Assembly: GCA_025361565.1 (NCBI GenBank)
Contig: JANYKN010000189.1
Coordinates: forward strand, 1-64,000
Length of the DNA stretch: 64,000 nt
Origin: Bacteroidota bacterium
GTDB taxonomy: Bacteria > Bacteroidota > Bacteroidia > Bacteroidales > NBLH01
Direction: 5' to 3'
The position numbers and the translations under genes were made by a program. The notes beneath the pieces are model-generated. The model searched no databases, was not told where the DNA came from, and worked only from the letters and a program-made list of their open reading frames with translations. Positions 27,001 to 35,036 of this stretch are shown here, piece by piece. Within the stretch, counting starts at the first letter, position 1, and every line of letters starts with the position of its first letter.

Positions 27001-30000
27001 TACCAGTTGCTTCTTCAAACTGTGTTATTGTTGTATCAATCAGTTCTTTGATTGTTGGTTCTTTTCCTATATTCTCGAATGGCAGGTTAAAGTGAATCAG
27101 CAATTCCCTGATGTATTTTTTCAGGATCATGTTGATGCCTTCTAGTTTCTGCTGATCGGCAGCCACATTGCTGTTTGCATTCAATGCCATTATCTTAAAT
27201 TTAGCATCCGAAAACAGTATATCTTCCAATTCAATCAGGATTTCTTTCATGATGTTCAACTCGTCCACATCATCTAGCGAATAGGTATTTGGCTGGTAAT
27301 CAAGCTTGTTTTCGATAAATTTTAAAATACTAGCTTTTCCGTAGCGTGCAAGAATTGTATCAAAACTTAAATGACTTATTTGTGGAATTTTTTTATAAAT
27401 CTGTGGCAACAGGTTTTCATATACTTTTGTAAATGCCCTGCTTTTAATAAACTCCTGAATATTAGAACATTGTCCAACATTTTCGTAAAACTCAAAAACA
27501 GAATTTTTCGAATCACTAATCGAATTGATGCTTACGCCACTTAACTCCGGAAATGAAAGATATAAAGTATCAAGTTTGCTTATTTTCAGACTGTTGAGTT
27601 TGTTTTTTACAATGTCTTTTATCAGATAATAATCTTCAACTACATTGTTTACAAAATCTTTATCACTACTAGTCTGAAAAATTTCATCGAGTATTTCATC
27701 GGTTGTTTTTCCCTTATAATCAGGCGATTTCTTTTTGTTGTAATAAGCTTCCCAATATTTGAAGAAAATTTCCAATGCATTTTGGAACTCTTTGGCAAAA
27801 TCAGCATAACTTTTTTCGCTTCCATCAAGATAATCGCCCAAAGAAAACCTGAGAAACCCAATTTTATACGGTATAATAGCTATTCCACGGTTAGAAGCTA
27901 GCTTTTTTGCAAACTTTTCAAGCCCTTGAAACGACTGAAATTCTGATAGTTGTAAATTAAACAAATAAGAACCGTCGGCATCAACAACTTTGGCGTACTT
28001 GCTAAAACCGTTTTTAGCCAAAACTTCTGTTGCTACTCTTTTTGCCAATTTTAGCCTTTTGTTAGATTCGTCACGGAAGATTTTATTTAGCCTAAAACCA
28101 TTCAACGCCTGCACCAATTGTTCCTGGTAATATTTGAAAAATGGTTTTCCTTTGTATTTAAAATCGTCGGGCAAATTGAGCACTTCAAGTTTATCAAGTG
28201 CCAACAATTCTTCCAAAAGGTAGATGTGCAAAGGACTTCCTTCGAAAGGCGAAAAACGTGTAATTTCTTTTCCCGGAGATTTCTTGGCCTTAAGGTTTTC
28301 CTGGTATTTTGAAAGTTCCGTTTTAATATTTTCTTCAATCCGTTTTTTAAAGCTGATTATAGATGCGTTTTTAGCCAATCTAGCTTCAACAGAATCTTTA
28401 ATCTTCTTAGATAATTGGGCAGCTTCAATCACATTAACCAACATGTAAACCGAATTGGTATTGCATTTTTCGGGTGGGTTTTGAGAACGTGCATAATCGA
28501 TAACCGCTTTTTTACCCGGAGTAGCAACCAATGATCCAAGCCTGATACCAGTCCCTCCCAGGTTTTTGGTCGTTGATAAAGAAGTTACAAGGTTTATGTT
28601 GTTGTAACTTGCCATATTGTTAAAAGTATAGCGAGAGATGGTACGCCATTTTGGCTCTTCGATATCCGAAATTTTAACACCGTCGCTATATGCCTCATCA
28701 AGGAAAAGTGTTATTTTGCTTAAACTGATAAATTTCAGAAAGTTAAGCAGATTTTCATCGTTGAAATTGGTATAACCTGTTGGGTTAGAAGGATCATTAA
28801 TTACAATGGTTAGATTTTCGCAAAAGCGATCCCAGAGGTTTCCGCTGTCATCGAACAATTGGAATGTGCTTTTCATCCGTTGTAGCTTGACCAACAGACG
28901 GTTAAAATCAATTCTACCATCTTCGTCGTTGCCAATTTCCATATCGAATGGATTCAAATCAAAGCGATCGCCAGGAAACAAATCCTGATATTCCCAAGAT
29001 AAATCTTTGTTGTACAAAATATATGGCCTCAAGCTCGATTCGGAATGAAACATAATATCCCGTATAATCATCTGAACATCATCAGAAATAGATGTTTTAT
29101 TGAGATTACTTAAATCACTGATAAAACTTTTGATGATATTTTTTTGCTCGGGCGTTTTTTTCTCATACTGTTCTTTAATTCCTAAATCAATTAGAAAATT
29201 ATTGAAACGACCAGTATTATCAGCAGTATTTTCGGATTTGGTAATATATTCTTTATATTTTTCGAGGAATAAATTAATGCCAAAATTCTTGTGAAAATGG
29301 TTGTGTAAAGTGCGGTGGTAATTCGTAGGCATTATATCCAGAATTACCCGGCACTGATCGATAATCTTCTGATCAACTTCTTTCAAAGGCCTTCGTAATA
29401 ACCACTCACCATAAGTTTTTATTTGATTTCGGCCACCACCCTCATTTACAGTTGCAATATAAACATCTTTAATATCGGAATAAAAATATTGCTTGGTGCG
29501 TTCTTCAAACTCATGGATTAAATCAATATTTTGTTCTTTCAGCTTTTTAGGTGTTTTGGTCGAAAGCAACAAATCGATATATCCTGCCAGTTTTGTAAGT
29601 GCATATTTGTCCTTTATAATTTGTTTCGAAAATTCATCAAACTTAAACAGTACAATATCTTTAGCCGGATTATTGGTGTCCTGAAGCTGATCTTTTTTGA
29701 TTTCAATAAGCTCGCTTTCGTAATCCTTAATTTTATCTAAAGCCAGTGTTCTAAATCGCTCCAGGCTTTTTGTATTAATTTTATCAAGGATTAGCCTTAA
29801 ATTTAGCTGGCTGTTGGCAAGTGCACCCAGTTTTTTTGTATGCACTTTATTTAGAACATTGATAATGCCGTTGTGGAAAGCAAATACCAACGAAGTGTTT
29901 GTACTGATTGATTCAGCAGAATCGTCGATTATAACAATCCGGGTAAGATATTGAAACCAATGCCTTTTGTTGAATATATTTTTCCTCATCGATTTAACTT

Positions 30001-30808
30001 TTACAAGAAAAACCGTGGAATAATTATCGACAACCTGATCGAAAAGTGCTTGCTCCGACTCAAATTCAATGACTTTAACATTGTGTTTACTAAATACTTC
30101 TTCCGAAATAAGCTTGATTGCAGTATCGGCACTTCCGCTAACAACTGTGCGGATAAAACCGTTCAATCCTTTAAAATTGACAGTAAGTTCTGTTTGGTTC
30201 AAAAAATCTTTGCGTTCGCCGGTAACCGTGTAATGTGAACTTTGGATAACCATTTGATCCAAAACATTTAAAAAGTAGGTCCATTGCGCCTCTTCTTCAT
30301 CGCCATTTACGCCAATAACATCTCTGAACTTGATGAGTTCACTTGCCTTTTCGCCAAGTAGTAGTTTATAGGTATAATCGAGTTGCTTTTGCGATACCGG
30401 AGGCGTTCCCACTGAAAAATCATGAGAGTTGAGAATATTTAAAGATTGTTTTTTTGTTTTTTCATCTATCGCATCTGTATCAATCAATGAAGTGAGCCGG
30501 TTTACAAATTCAAGTTTTTTGTTTTGATATAAAAAAGCTTTAGAATCTTCGTGAGGATAAAGCATTAGCGAAACATCGGTATAACCGGGCACCGCTTCTT
30601 TCAACTCAAGAAGGGCTCGATCTATCTCAGCATTTTGTTTCCTTGGATCTTCTGGCTGCGAATAGCAAAGCTTTACAAAATTGCTAAGCTTTTCGATGAT
30701 ATATGCAGGTAAAAAGTTTTCAGCATTTTCACCAAGTGAAAGGTAAAGGTTTATATATTCCTTTGAATCTTTTGCCAGACCGGCAATGGGTTTTCCTGTA
30801 ATATACAT
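24077..30808 (-). CDS. Giant PLP-aminotransferase / P-loop kinase-like fusion protein
   Basis: A single 2243-aa frame with no signal peptide or membrane segment, so probably cytosolic. Residues about 600-1090 form a class I/II PLP-dependent aminotransferase: NPTG at 675-678, DEAYSD with D704 and Y707, and the Schiff-base motif STTKNLGGTGIRLG with K748 and R756. A long helical region of unknown fold follows (about 1090-1560). The C-terminal third has the P-loop GDSGVGKS (1701-1708, K1707) and a GD-containing AGDMFHIFPD, as in HPr kinase and PEP carboxykinase. The first 600 residues include a weakly similar PLP-fold fragment (GSADTA, 225-230). The tail is Lys-rich. The enzyme is large and multi-domain; no function is proposed. 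Confidence 0.85.
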   Translation of the reverse strand: MYITGKPIAGLAKDSKEYINLYLSLGENAENFLPAYIIEKLSNFVKLCYSQPEDPRKQNAEIDRALLELKEAVPGYTDVSLMLYPHEDSKAFLYQNKKLEFVNRLTSLIDTDAIDEKTKKQSLNILNSHDFSVGTPPVSQKQLDYTYKLLLGEKASELIKFRDVIGVNGDEEEAQWTYFLNVLDQMVIQSSHYTVTGERKDFLNQTELTVNFKGLNGFIRTVVSGSADTAIKLISEEVFSKHNVKVIEFESEQALFDQVVDNYSTVFLVKVKSMRKNIFNKRHWFQYLTRIVIIDDSAESISTNTSLVFAFHNGIINVLNKVHTKKLGALANSQLNLRLILDKINTKSLERFRTLALDKIKDYESELIEIKKDQLQDTNNPAKDIVLFKFDEFSKQIIKDKYALTKLAGYIDLLLSTKTPKKLKEQNIDLIHEFEERTKQYFYSDIKDVYIATVNEGGGRNQIKTYGEWLLRRPLKEVDQKIIDQCRVILDIMPTNYHRTLHNHFHKNFGINLFLEKYKEYITKSENTADNTGRFNNFLIDLGIKEQYEKKTPEQKNIIKSFISDLSNLNKTSISDDVQMIIRDIMFHSESSLRPYILYNKDLSWEYQDLFPGDRFDLNPFDMEIGNDEDGRIDFNRLLVKLQRMKSTFQLFDDSGNLWDRFCENLTIVINDPSNPTGYTNFNDENLLNFLKFISLSKITLFLDEAYSDGVKISDIEEPKWRTISRYTFNNMASYNNINLVTSLSTTKNLGGTGIRLGSLVATPGKKAVIDYARSQNPPEKCNTNSVYMLVNVIEAAQLSKKIKDSVEARLAKNASIISFKKRIEENIKTELSKYQENLKAKKSPGKEITRFSPFEGSPLHIYLLEELLALDKLEVLNLPDDFKYKGKPFFKYYQEQLVQALNGFRLNKIFRDESNKRLKLAKRVATEVLAKNGFSKYAKVVDADGSYLFNLQLSEFQSFQGLEKFAKKLASNRGIAIIPYKIGFLRFSLGDYLDGSEKSYADFAKEFQNALEIFFKYWEAYYNKKKSPDYKGKTTDEILDEIFQTSSDKDFVNNVVEDYYLIKDIVKNKLNSLKISKLDTLYLSFPELSGVSINSISDSKNSVFEFYENVGQCSNIQEFIKSRAFTKVYENLLPQIYKKIPQISHLSFDTILARYGKASILKFIENKLDYQPNTYSLDDVDELNIMKEILIELEDILFSDAKFKIMALNANSNVAADQQKLEGINMILKKYIRELLIHFNLPFENIGKEPTIKELIDTTITQFEEATGISVKVFGLVTYTESFVRTLRQGDKYKNLSLSDSSVGLILKTLAERILSSKNIGYKLLYIYLLQRNNHFAKLILNRLELYSSYIQNADDDEVKMIIDKFVNSIISNDLEGILDEVYAQKDIKITQSLLHQETRAISLMFIDIINRTRATEYYNRYTHTLIRFVETTFRSQNSGINEMIQHGITLYKNFEMKTDVLETYNNGSLKWIRDVMVKCGVISSEQPVQLHTRKVTDAKKREYAFHKIDLIDEEIELREARKKESKAKEDASPNEYIKNLATKPKAEFFGRRITKFIEHIDAQDYRCKIVDKGLFKELVIFQKSYMKYLSDNYQLLGPDIITLDQIRDFVPDVIQFLGAPEKVISFPKVGYFDLDGPNGKIKTLVTPLDTKADYFGNVKKPRLTLINEKVKEMGGIPIHGSLFAIEEADGGIFVVHVDGDSGVGKSEMLAAMMLKWLKKDLEQIRSIKLIAGDMFHIFPDKEGNIYGIGTEVGDFSRVTDFDPDYIKYYNSLFQSSSDSNVTDLNSRSTISGLCDINMPFKIDIILTASNYAREEAGITRFDNPENFLYYRDSHGERKEKATSEDNPHIQRSLLRYSANPHVVSVLETHGNYIDDILDWDLDTFTGQFYLCSSYKLIDKIDIEEIVNQIFKEQKFVQNGIHYVVDNIKFDIIRNRFEVFAIDSAENTINFFLDRKFFSTQFNALASTPSGQPFVSEYGQLEGRKHLLNILRGKYGDGSGGKIFFGVLSTDLGKAGREISGPQKAAEELKKLIQVMRIENKQINVNKQNVRTLIQEKYAHIFKNYRISTEIDRYNFRLWQLEFMRKAEFVRIDDMKTKVDLSNLKGFEPVSKSHEFSPLLVTPNLNIEMENFYESYEQLMNLPNIPDFAEEFYQDCKNLYVADGYNEETIVNNMILQLLLISGYILIEDLNRGQITEKVNREVIAAAKSAVIRYYKELKSENESFKVTDETPIVKKPGSKKK

Positions 30809-30912
30809 GGTTTTGTGTCTTATATTAGTTGAATGGAAATCTGTTTAATTATCAATGTCATAACATTAAAATTGCTCCCAACAGGAGCAAGATTTTATCT
30901 ACAAAAATTGGG

Positions 30913-30920
30913 CAAATATA
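30913..30920 (-). promoter_or_regulatory. Candidate -7 box for the giant gene
   Basis: On the minus strand this reads TATATTTG. It lies about 105 nt upstream of the ATG at 30808 and would give a leader of about 100 nt. No -33 element is recognisable. Confidence 0.35.
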
Positions 30921-31056
30921 CTGATAATTTTCTAAAATGGTCATTCCCTGTTTTGCTATTTTTGTAATGATTTTATTATTTAACAACAAATATGAAACTC
31001 AAAACCTGTTTTTATTTGCATTTTGACAGACAATAGATTATATCTGTACAAAAAAG

Positions 31057-31098
31057 AAAACCGCATTAAACAAAAATATTTGCTGGTAATGCGGTTTT
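31057..31098 (-). terminator. Terminator behind the GIN-domain lipoprotein gene
   Basis: AAAACCGCATTA (31057-31068) pairs perfectly with TAATGCGGTTTT (31087-31098), an 18-nt loop between them. An A-run precedes it on the plus strand, a T-run for minus-strand transcripts. It separates the GIN operon from the giant gene. Confidence 0.8.
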
Positions 31099-31153
31099 AT
31101 AATTAATTTGGTTATCTGTTTACATCAATCTCATTGATTTTTATTTTAAATCT

Positions 31154-31945
31154 TTATTTGGTGTGAATTACATCACCAGATCCATTTACTTTTATAGAAA
31201 TATCCGGGTTTCCCTGATAATAAACATTTCCGCTTCCGTTAATATATACATCCAAATAATTCTTTACGTTTACTTTTGCATCACCAGATCCATTTGTTTT
31301 TACATAACAAGATTCGGCTATGAATGGAAAAGCATCGATATTGCCGGAACCCGAAATTGAATAATTTGCCATTTTAGCATGACCACCATTTAGATAAATA
31401 TCGCCAGAACCTTTTATTTCTGCATATATATTTTCGCAAACTGAATTCAGAATAATTGAACCGGAACCGGAGATATCCATCGTAACTGATTGAGCATTTG
31501 CTTCTAAATTTATATCCCCAGAACCACTGATGGTAATTTTTAATTGATCGCTTACATTTAAAACAGATTGCGACAAAATACTTCCTGATCCGCTCATGGA
31601 AACTTCCTTCAAGGATTTAACAGTCATATATATTACTACAGGTTCAGCTTTTGCAACCGGTTGATCAAACTTAAGTTCTAAAACACCATTATTTTCAAAA
31701 TGGTTTATATTATCCAGTATATTTTCCTGACCTTCCATGCTGATACTTTGAACATCGCCCTGGCTAAGGTATACAGTTGCAGGAATATCAAGAATAATCC
31801 CTTCAACTTCAATCATTTCGATGCTTTTTGATACAATTGGGCCTTTCCCTTTCATTCCTATCAAATCCCAGTTTTCGCACGATGATTGACTGAGAATTGC
31901 CAGCAGAAAGCTTATCATTTGAATTTTAAAAATTGACTTTTTCAT
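31154..31945 (-). CDS. GIN-domain (DUF2807) lipoprotein
   Basis: This 263-aa lipoprotein has lipobox QSSC (near residue 23). The body is a beta-helix-like domain built from short repeats of about 20 residues, each carrying a Ser-Gly-Ser-Gly or Gly-Ser-Gly turn (SGSGSI, SGSGDI, KGSGDI, NGSGDV). This is the pattern of the head/GIN domain, DUF2807, seen in putative adhesins of Bacteroidota. Its role is probably structural or adhesive at the cell surface. It follows the surface-repeat gene by 48 nt and is likely in one operon with it; a terminator closes the unit. Confidence 0.85.
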   Translation of the reverse strand: MKKSIFKIQMISFLLAILSQSSCENWDLIGMKGKGPIVSKSIEMIEVEGIILDIPATVYLSQGDVQSISMEGQENILDNINHFENNGVLELKFDQPVAKAEPVVIYMTVKSLKEVSMSGSGSILSQSVLNVSDQLKITISGSGDINLEANAQSVTMDISGSGSIILNSVCENIYAEIKGSGDIYLNGGHAKMANYSISGSGNIDAFPFIAESCYVKTNGSGDAKVNVKNYLDVYINGSGNVYYQGNPDISIKVNGSGDVIHTK

Positions 31946-31993
31946 ATTTTAAATATTTAGTTGTTTCACTTAGTTCCTATATATTCATCTTAT

Positions 31994-33106
31994 TTAAAAC
32001 CTAATTGCCGCATTAAACCCAATGTACATCTGAACACTATATTTATCAGATACTTGATCATAAAAGCAATAGGGTACAAAAGTGCTTGATGTTCCGATAC
32101 CTTCAGCATAATCAAATTCCGAAACAAATACATTAAAGGAAGGACCAACAGCCAGCTCCAACAGTTTTGTGAATTTAAATGATGCATTGATGTGTAAAGT
32201 ATTTAGCAGATTAATTTTATCTGTTATCCATTGATTTTCATTAATTTGTTGGCAAGTTAAATCCAGATTTAGATTTATTTTGGGATGAATGGCAAAGACA
32301 CTTCCAATACCATAGCCAAATGACCAATAAGTATTGAAATGGGATTGGTTAAATCCACCTGTGAAAATATTGTAGAAATGTTCAGTGCCAATTTTAAAAG
32401 TCAGGTTGGCATATAATGATTCATTTGCTCCCAATTCAATTCTATGATATCCTTTTTTAACAATACTTAAAAAACCTATTGAAACTCCATCAACTGAATC
32501 TGCCACATTGATAAATCCAAGCTGAACACCTTTTACTTTTTTTGCCACATTAATAAATCCGGCAAGTTGAACCCCATTCAAATCTTTGGTAACATTAGCA
32601 AATCCGGCAAATTGAGCCCCATTTGATTCCTTTTTTGTGGTATTAACAAAACCTGCCAATTGCCAACCGTTCATATTTCCATTCACAATATTTGCAAATC
32701 CAGCACCCATCATTCCTGAAGAGTTTCCAATATTGGTATTTAAAAATCCGGCAAACTGTCCTCCATTAAACTCATTATTCTGATTATAAAAACCTGCCGC
32801 TTGAAAACAAGTTCCGTTTCCAATATTTACATTTGTAAAACCAGCAACCTGAAAACCAAAAACATTTCCATGATTTATATTGGCAAAAGCACCAATTTCG
32901 CAGGCATTTACACCACCATTAAAACCACCCAGCAGGTTTAGTGAAAAATCATTCGAATATCTAGTGGAGTTCGTTCCATTTGTACCCATAGGATAAATAA
33001 ATGTAAATTGAAAAGGTTTTTTCTCCTTCTGCAGGCTTGTTTCCTGAGCAAAACTTAATATTTGCATGATACGCAATACTGTTATTAAACTAATTATTGT
33101 TTTCAT
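31994..33106 (-). CDS. Secreted surface-repeat (LA_2272-like) protein
   Basis: This 370-aa protein has a signal peptide ending SFAQ. A central region (about residues 60-215) is built from about ten short glycine-rich beta repeats of the form GxQxAGFxN (for example GWQLAGFVN, GVQLAGFIN, GVQLGFIN), as in LA_2272-type surface repeats. The last 150 residues have a beta-barrel-like, aromatic-ended pattern finishing AAIRF, typical of outer membrane proteins. It is probably an outer-membrane or surface component. The GIN-domain lipoprotein lies 48 nt downstream and likely forms an operon with it. Confidence 0.75.
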   Translation of the reverse strand: MKTIISLITVLRIMQILSFAQETSLQKEKKPFQFTFIYPMGTNGTNSTRYSNDFSLNLLGGFNGGVNACEIGAFANINHGNVFGFQVAGFTNVNIGNGTCFQAAGFYNQNNEFNGGQFAGFLNTNIGNSSGMMGAGFANIVNGNMNGWQLAGFVNTTKKESNGAQFAGFANVTKDLNGVQLAGFINVAKKVKGVQLGFINVADSVDGVSIGFLSIVKKGYHRIELGANESLYANLTFKIGTEHFYNIFTGGFNQSHFNTYWSFGYGIGSVFAIHPKINLNLDLTCQQINENQWITDKINLLNTLHINASFKFTKLLELAVGPSFNVFVSEFDYAEGIGTSSTFVPYCFYDQVSDKYSVQMYIGFNAAIRF

Positions 33107-33411
33107 TTTATAAGTTTTTTGTTTGTTTCATTTATGAAAGTTGTTTTTCTGCATTTAACCTATGACAACAAGAAAGGTTTCCACCCCTATCTTGTTTTTA
33201 TTTTTTAAGTTATTTAGATTATGTCATTGCATATCAATAAATTGATTTGATATAACAATTTGATTTACTTACTGAAAACAACAAATAATGGAATTAAAAC
33301 TTATACTATTGCTCAATTATCCCATATTTAAAATAGAGAATTTGATAATGAATTTAGTTTACTGATGCGGTAAAATAAAGTTGATTGGTATCATTTTATT
33401 AACAATTTTCA
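33107..33411. other. Spacer between divergent transcripts, no gene seen
   Basis: About 300 bp of AT-rich DNA. No coding frame, RNA gene or strong hairpin was found. It holds the upstream region of the surface-repeat operon and, at its right edge, the promoter of the 91-aa protein. Confidence 0.5.
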
Positions 33412-33412
33412 C

Positions 33413-33443
33413 TTGAAATTCCCGATAAAATCGAGTAAATTTG
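33413..33443 (+). promoter_or_regulatory. Promoter of the 91-aa protein gene
   Basis: TTG (33413-33415), a 20-nt spacer and TAAATTTG (33436-33443) match the Bacteroidota consensus. The predicted start site is near 33448, with the ATG at 33465. Confidence 0.65.
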
Positions 33444-33464
33444 TGTATCTCATGAACTAAAATT

Positions 33465-33740
33465 ATGGAACACAATTCATCAGGAAAACAATTTAATTCT
33501 GTTGATGATGAGTTCAAGGATTTGATGGACCATGGCGACAACTTTCTTAAAATAGAACTACTAAGGCCGGCTAGAGACTGGTATAAGAAAGCCCTTGAAC
33601 TCAACCTCGATACAGATAAGGTAAAACAACGGATTGACGAATGCGACAAATTATTGGCATTTGAACGAAAAGTAATAAGGATGATTATTGCAATTGCAAC
33701 AGTGGTTGTAGTGACGTTAATATTATTTTCCAACCATTAA
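33465..33740 (+). CDS. Small tail-anchored TPR-like protein
   Basis: This 91-aa protein has a helical N-terminal part resembling a single TPR unit (about residues 15-60, with PARDWYKKALELNLD). One C-terminal membrane segment (about 70-88) follows, which would make it tail-anchored at the inner membrane facing the cytoplasm. It has its own well-formed promoter and an AT-rich 14-bp hairpin 180 nt downstream. It is not a known family to me. TPR scaffolding of a membrane complex is possible. Confidence 0.65.
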   Translation: MEHNSSGKQFNSVDDEFKDLMDHGDNFLKIELLRPARDWYKKALELNLDTDKVKQRIDECDKLLAFERKVIRMIIAIATVVVVTLILFSNH

Positions 33741-33920
33741 TCATACGGCTAATAATTATTCATCAATGTTTCAACTATTTTACTTGCCTGTGAAAGTTTC
33801 TCTTTTATAGGAAGTAAAATATTATTGCTCACACTGAATCATAATTCCCTTTCATTTTTTGCTCAATTCAAGATTTACTTTCCATTTCTAAAAAACATTA
33901 CTAATCTGCAATTTTGAAAT

Positions 33921-33952
33921 AAAATTTTACAAATTGGTATTTGTAAAATTTT
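33921..33952 (+). terminator. AT-rich 14-bp hairpin with T-tail
   Basis: AAAATTTTACAAAT (33921-33934) pairs perfectly with ATTTGTAAAATTTT (33939-33952) around TGGT, and two more T follow. It may end the 91-aa transcript. The rest of 33741-34040 shows no gene. Confidence 0.5.
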
Positions 33953-34046
33953 TTATGCCTGATAATCATAAATGAATGGATCCAATCGTTTTTTTGTTTA
34001 ATAGGTATTCAATAATTTAGGCGATTAATAAAAACGTTTAAATGCT

Positions 34047-34054
34047 TACCTTTG
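34047..34054 (+). promoter_or_regulatory. -7 box abutting the TonB-like gene
   Basis: TACCTTTG ends 7 nt before the ATG at 34062. Transcription would start within a few bases of the ATG, giving a leaderless or nearly leaderless mRNA unless the later ATG at 34077 is used. Confidence 0.5.
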
Positions 34055-34061
34055 TGTTCCT

Positions 34062-34829
34062 ATGAAATCAATATCAATGATAAAATCAAGCGAAAGAATA
34101 CCATGGGATGATTTGATTTTTAAAGATCGAAATAAAGCGTATGGAGCATATGAGCTTAGAAGAAAATATCTTTTCAGACTCACTTTAAGCTTGATTTCGT
34201 CATCCATTCTTGTGTTTTCAATTGTCCTTTATTTTTATATTGATTCAATGAACAGCCTGGATGATGAATATCAGGATTTGTTCGAAAATCTCTCCACTCC
34301 TGTGGATATGAATGATTTGGCTTCCCTTATTCAAGAAACCAAAACACTGCCAAAAGAGGAACCAAAAAAAATTGAAAACAAGGATTTTGATATCACCGAT
34401 TCATTATCGATAGATTCTTTGGTAAAAGATGATTCCGAAAAAAACGCGATGAATAAAAAGGATTCATTGATTGAAGACTCTGCTTCTTTGGCTGAAAAAA
34501 ATAAAAAAGAAAACCTAGAATCCGATTCATTGTATCTTGCCTATGATTTACCAAAATTTCCAGGAGGACCAACTGCATTCAACGCATACATCAACAGAAG
34601 GATTATGTTATTGGAAGATGTTAAGAAAAATAATATTCATGGAATGGTTCAAATTTGTTTCAGTATAGATGAATTTGGATATCCTGTAAATATTTATGTC
34701 AAAGATTCAATAAATCCGACTATTGATTCGGCCATTTGCCAGATTTTTAAAACTATGCCACGATGGATTCCCAGTGAGAAATACAACAAAAACCTCAAAG
34801 TAATTTTTGATGTTCCAATCATTTTATAA
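34062..34829 (+). CDS. TonB-like energy transducer
   Basis: This 255-aa protein has an N-terminal cytoplasmic segment with the WDDLIFKDRNKAYGAYELRR motif seen in Bacteroidota TonB proteins, then one membrane anchor (about residues 39-60). An acidic Lys/Asp/Glu/Ser-rich spacer takes the place of a Pro-rich one. The TonB C-terminal domain (about 165-255) contains KFPGGPTAFNAYINR and VQICFSIDEFGYPVNIYV. It would energise outer-membrane receptors using ExbBD, but no exbBD genes are near. Start 34062 gives the full N-terminal motif; a second ATG lies 15 nt further. Confidence 0.8.
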   Translation: MKSISMIKSSERIPWDDLIFKDRNKAYGAYELRRKYLFRLTLSLISSSILVFSIVLYFYIDSMNSLDDEYQDLFENLSTPVDMNDLASLIQETKTLPKEEPKKIENKDFDITDSLSIDSLVKDDSEKNAMNKKDSLIEDSASLAEKNKKENLESDSLYLAYDLPKFPGGPTAFNAYINRRIMLLEDVKKNNIHGMVQICFSIDEFGYPVNIYVKDSINPTIDSAICQIFKTMPRWIPSEKYNKNLKVIFDVPIIL

Positions 34830-35036
34830 ATTATTGTTAGATAAATTATTACAGAATTTTAAGCTGCTGAATTATTCCTGCGCATAATTTAAACATTTCT
34901 TTTATTCATTTTTAAACCAGTTTCATGCTTTTTTCTGATATTCTTTTTTCTACTTTTGATCGCTAAATCATAAATATTTTAAAGATAATTGATCTTATAT
35001 TTTAGCTGAAATTCGCATAAGTTTATATTGATTTTT

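Noticed and set aside
30808-30815. Frameshift or gene fusion artefact inside the giant gene
   Set aside because: The 2243-codon frame is unbroken and codon use stays even throughout; no internal start or stop suggests two genes. A sequencing error cannot be excluded but is not needed.
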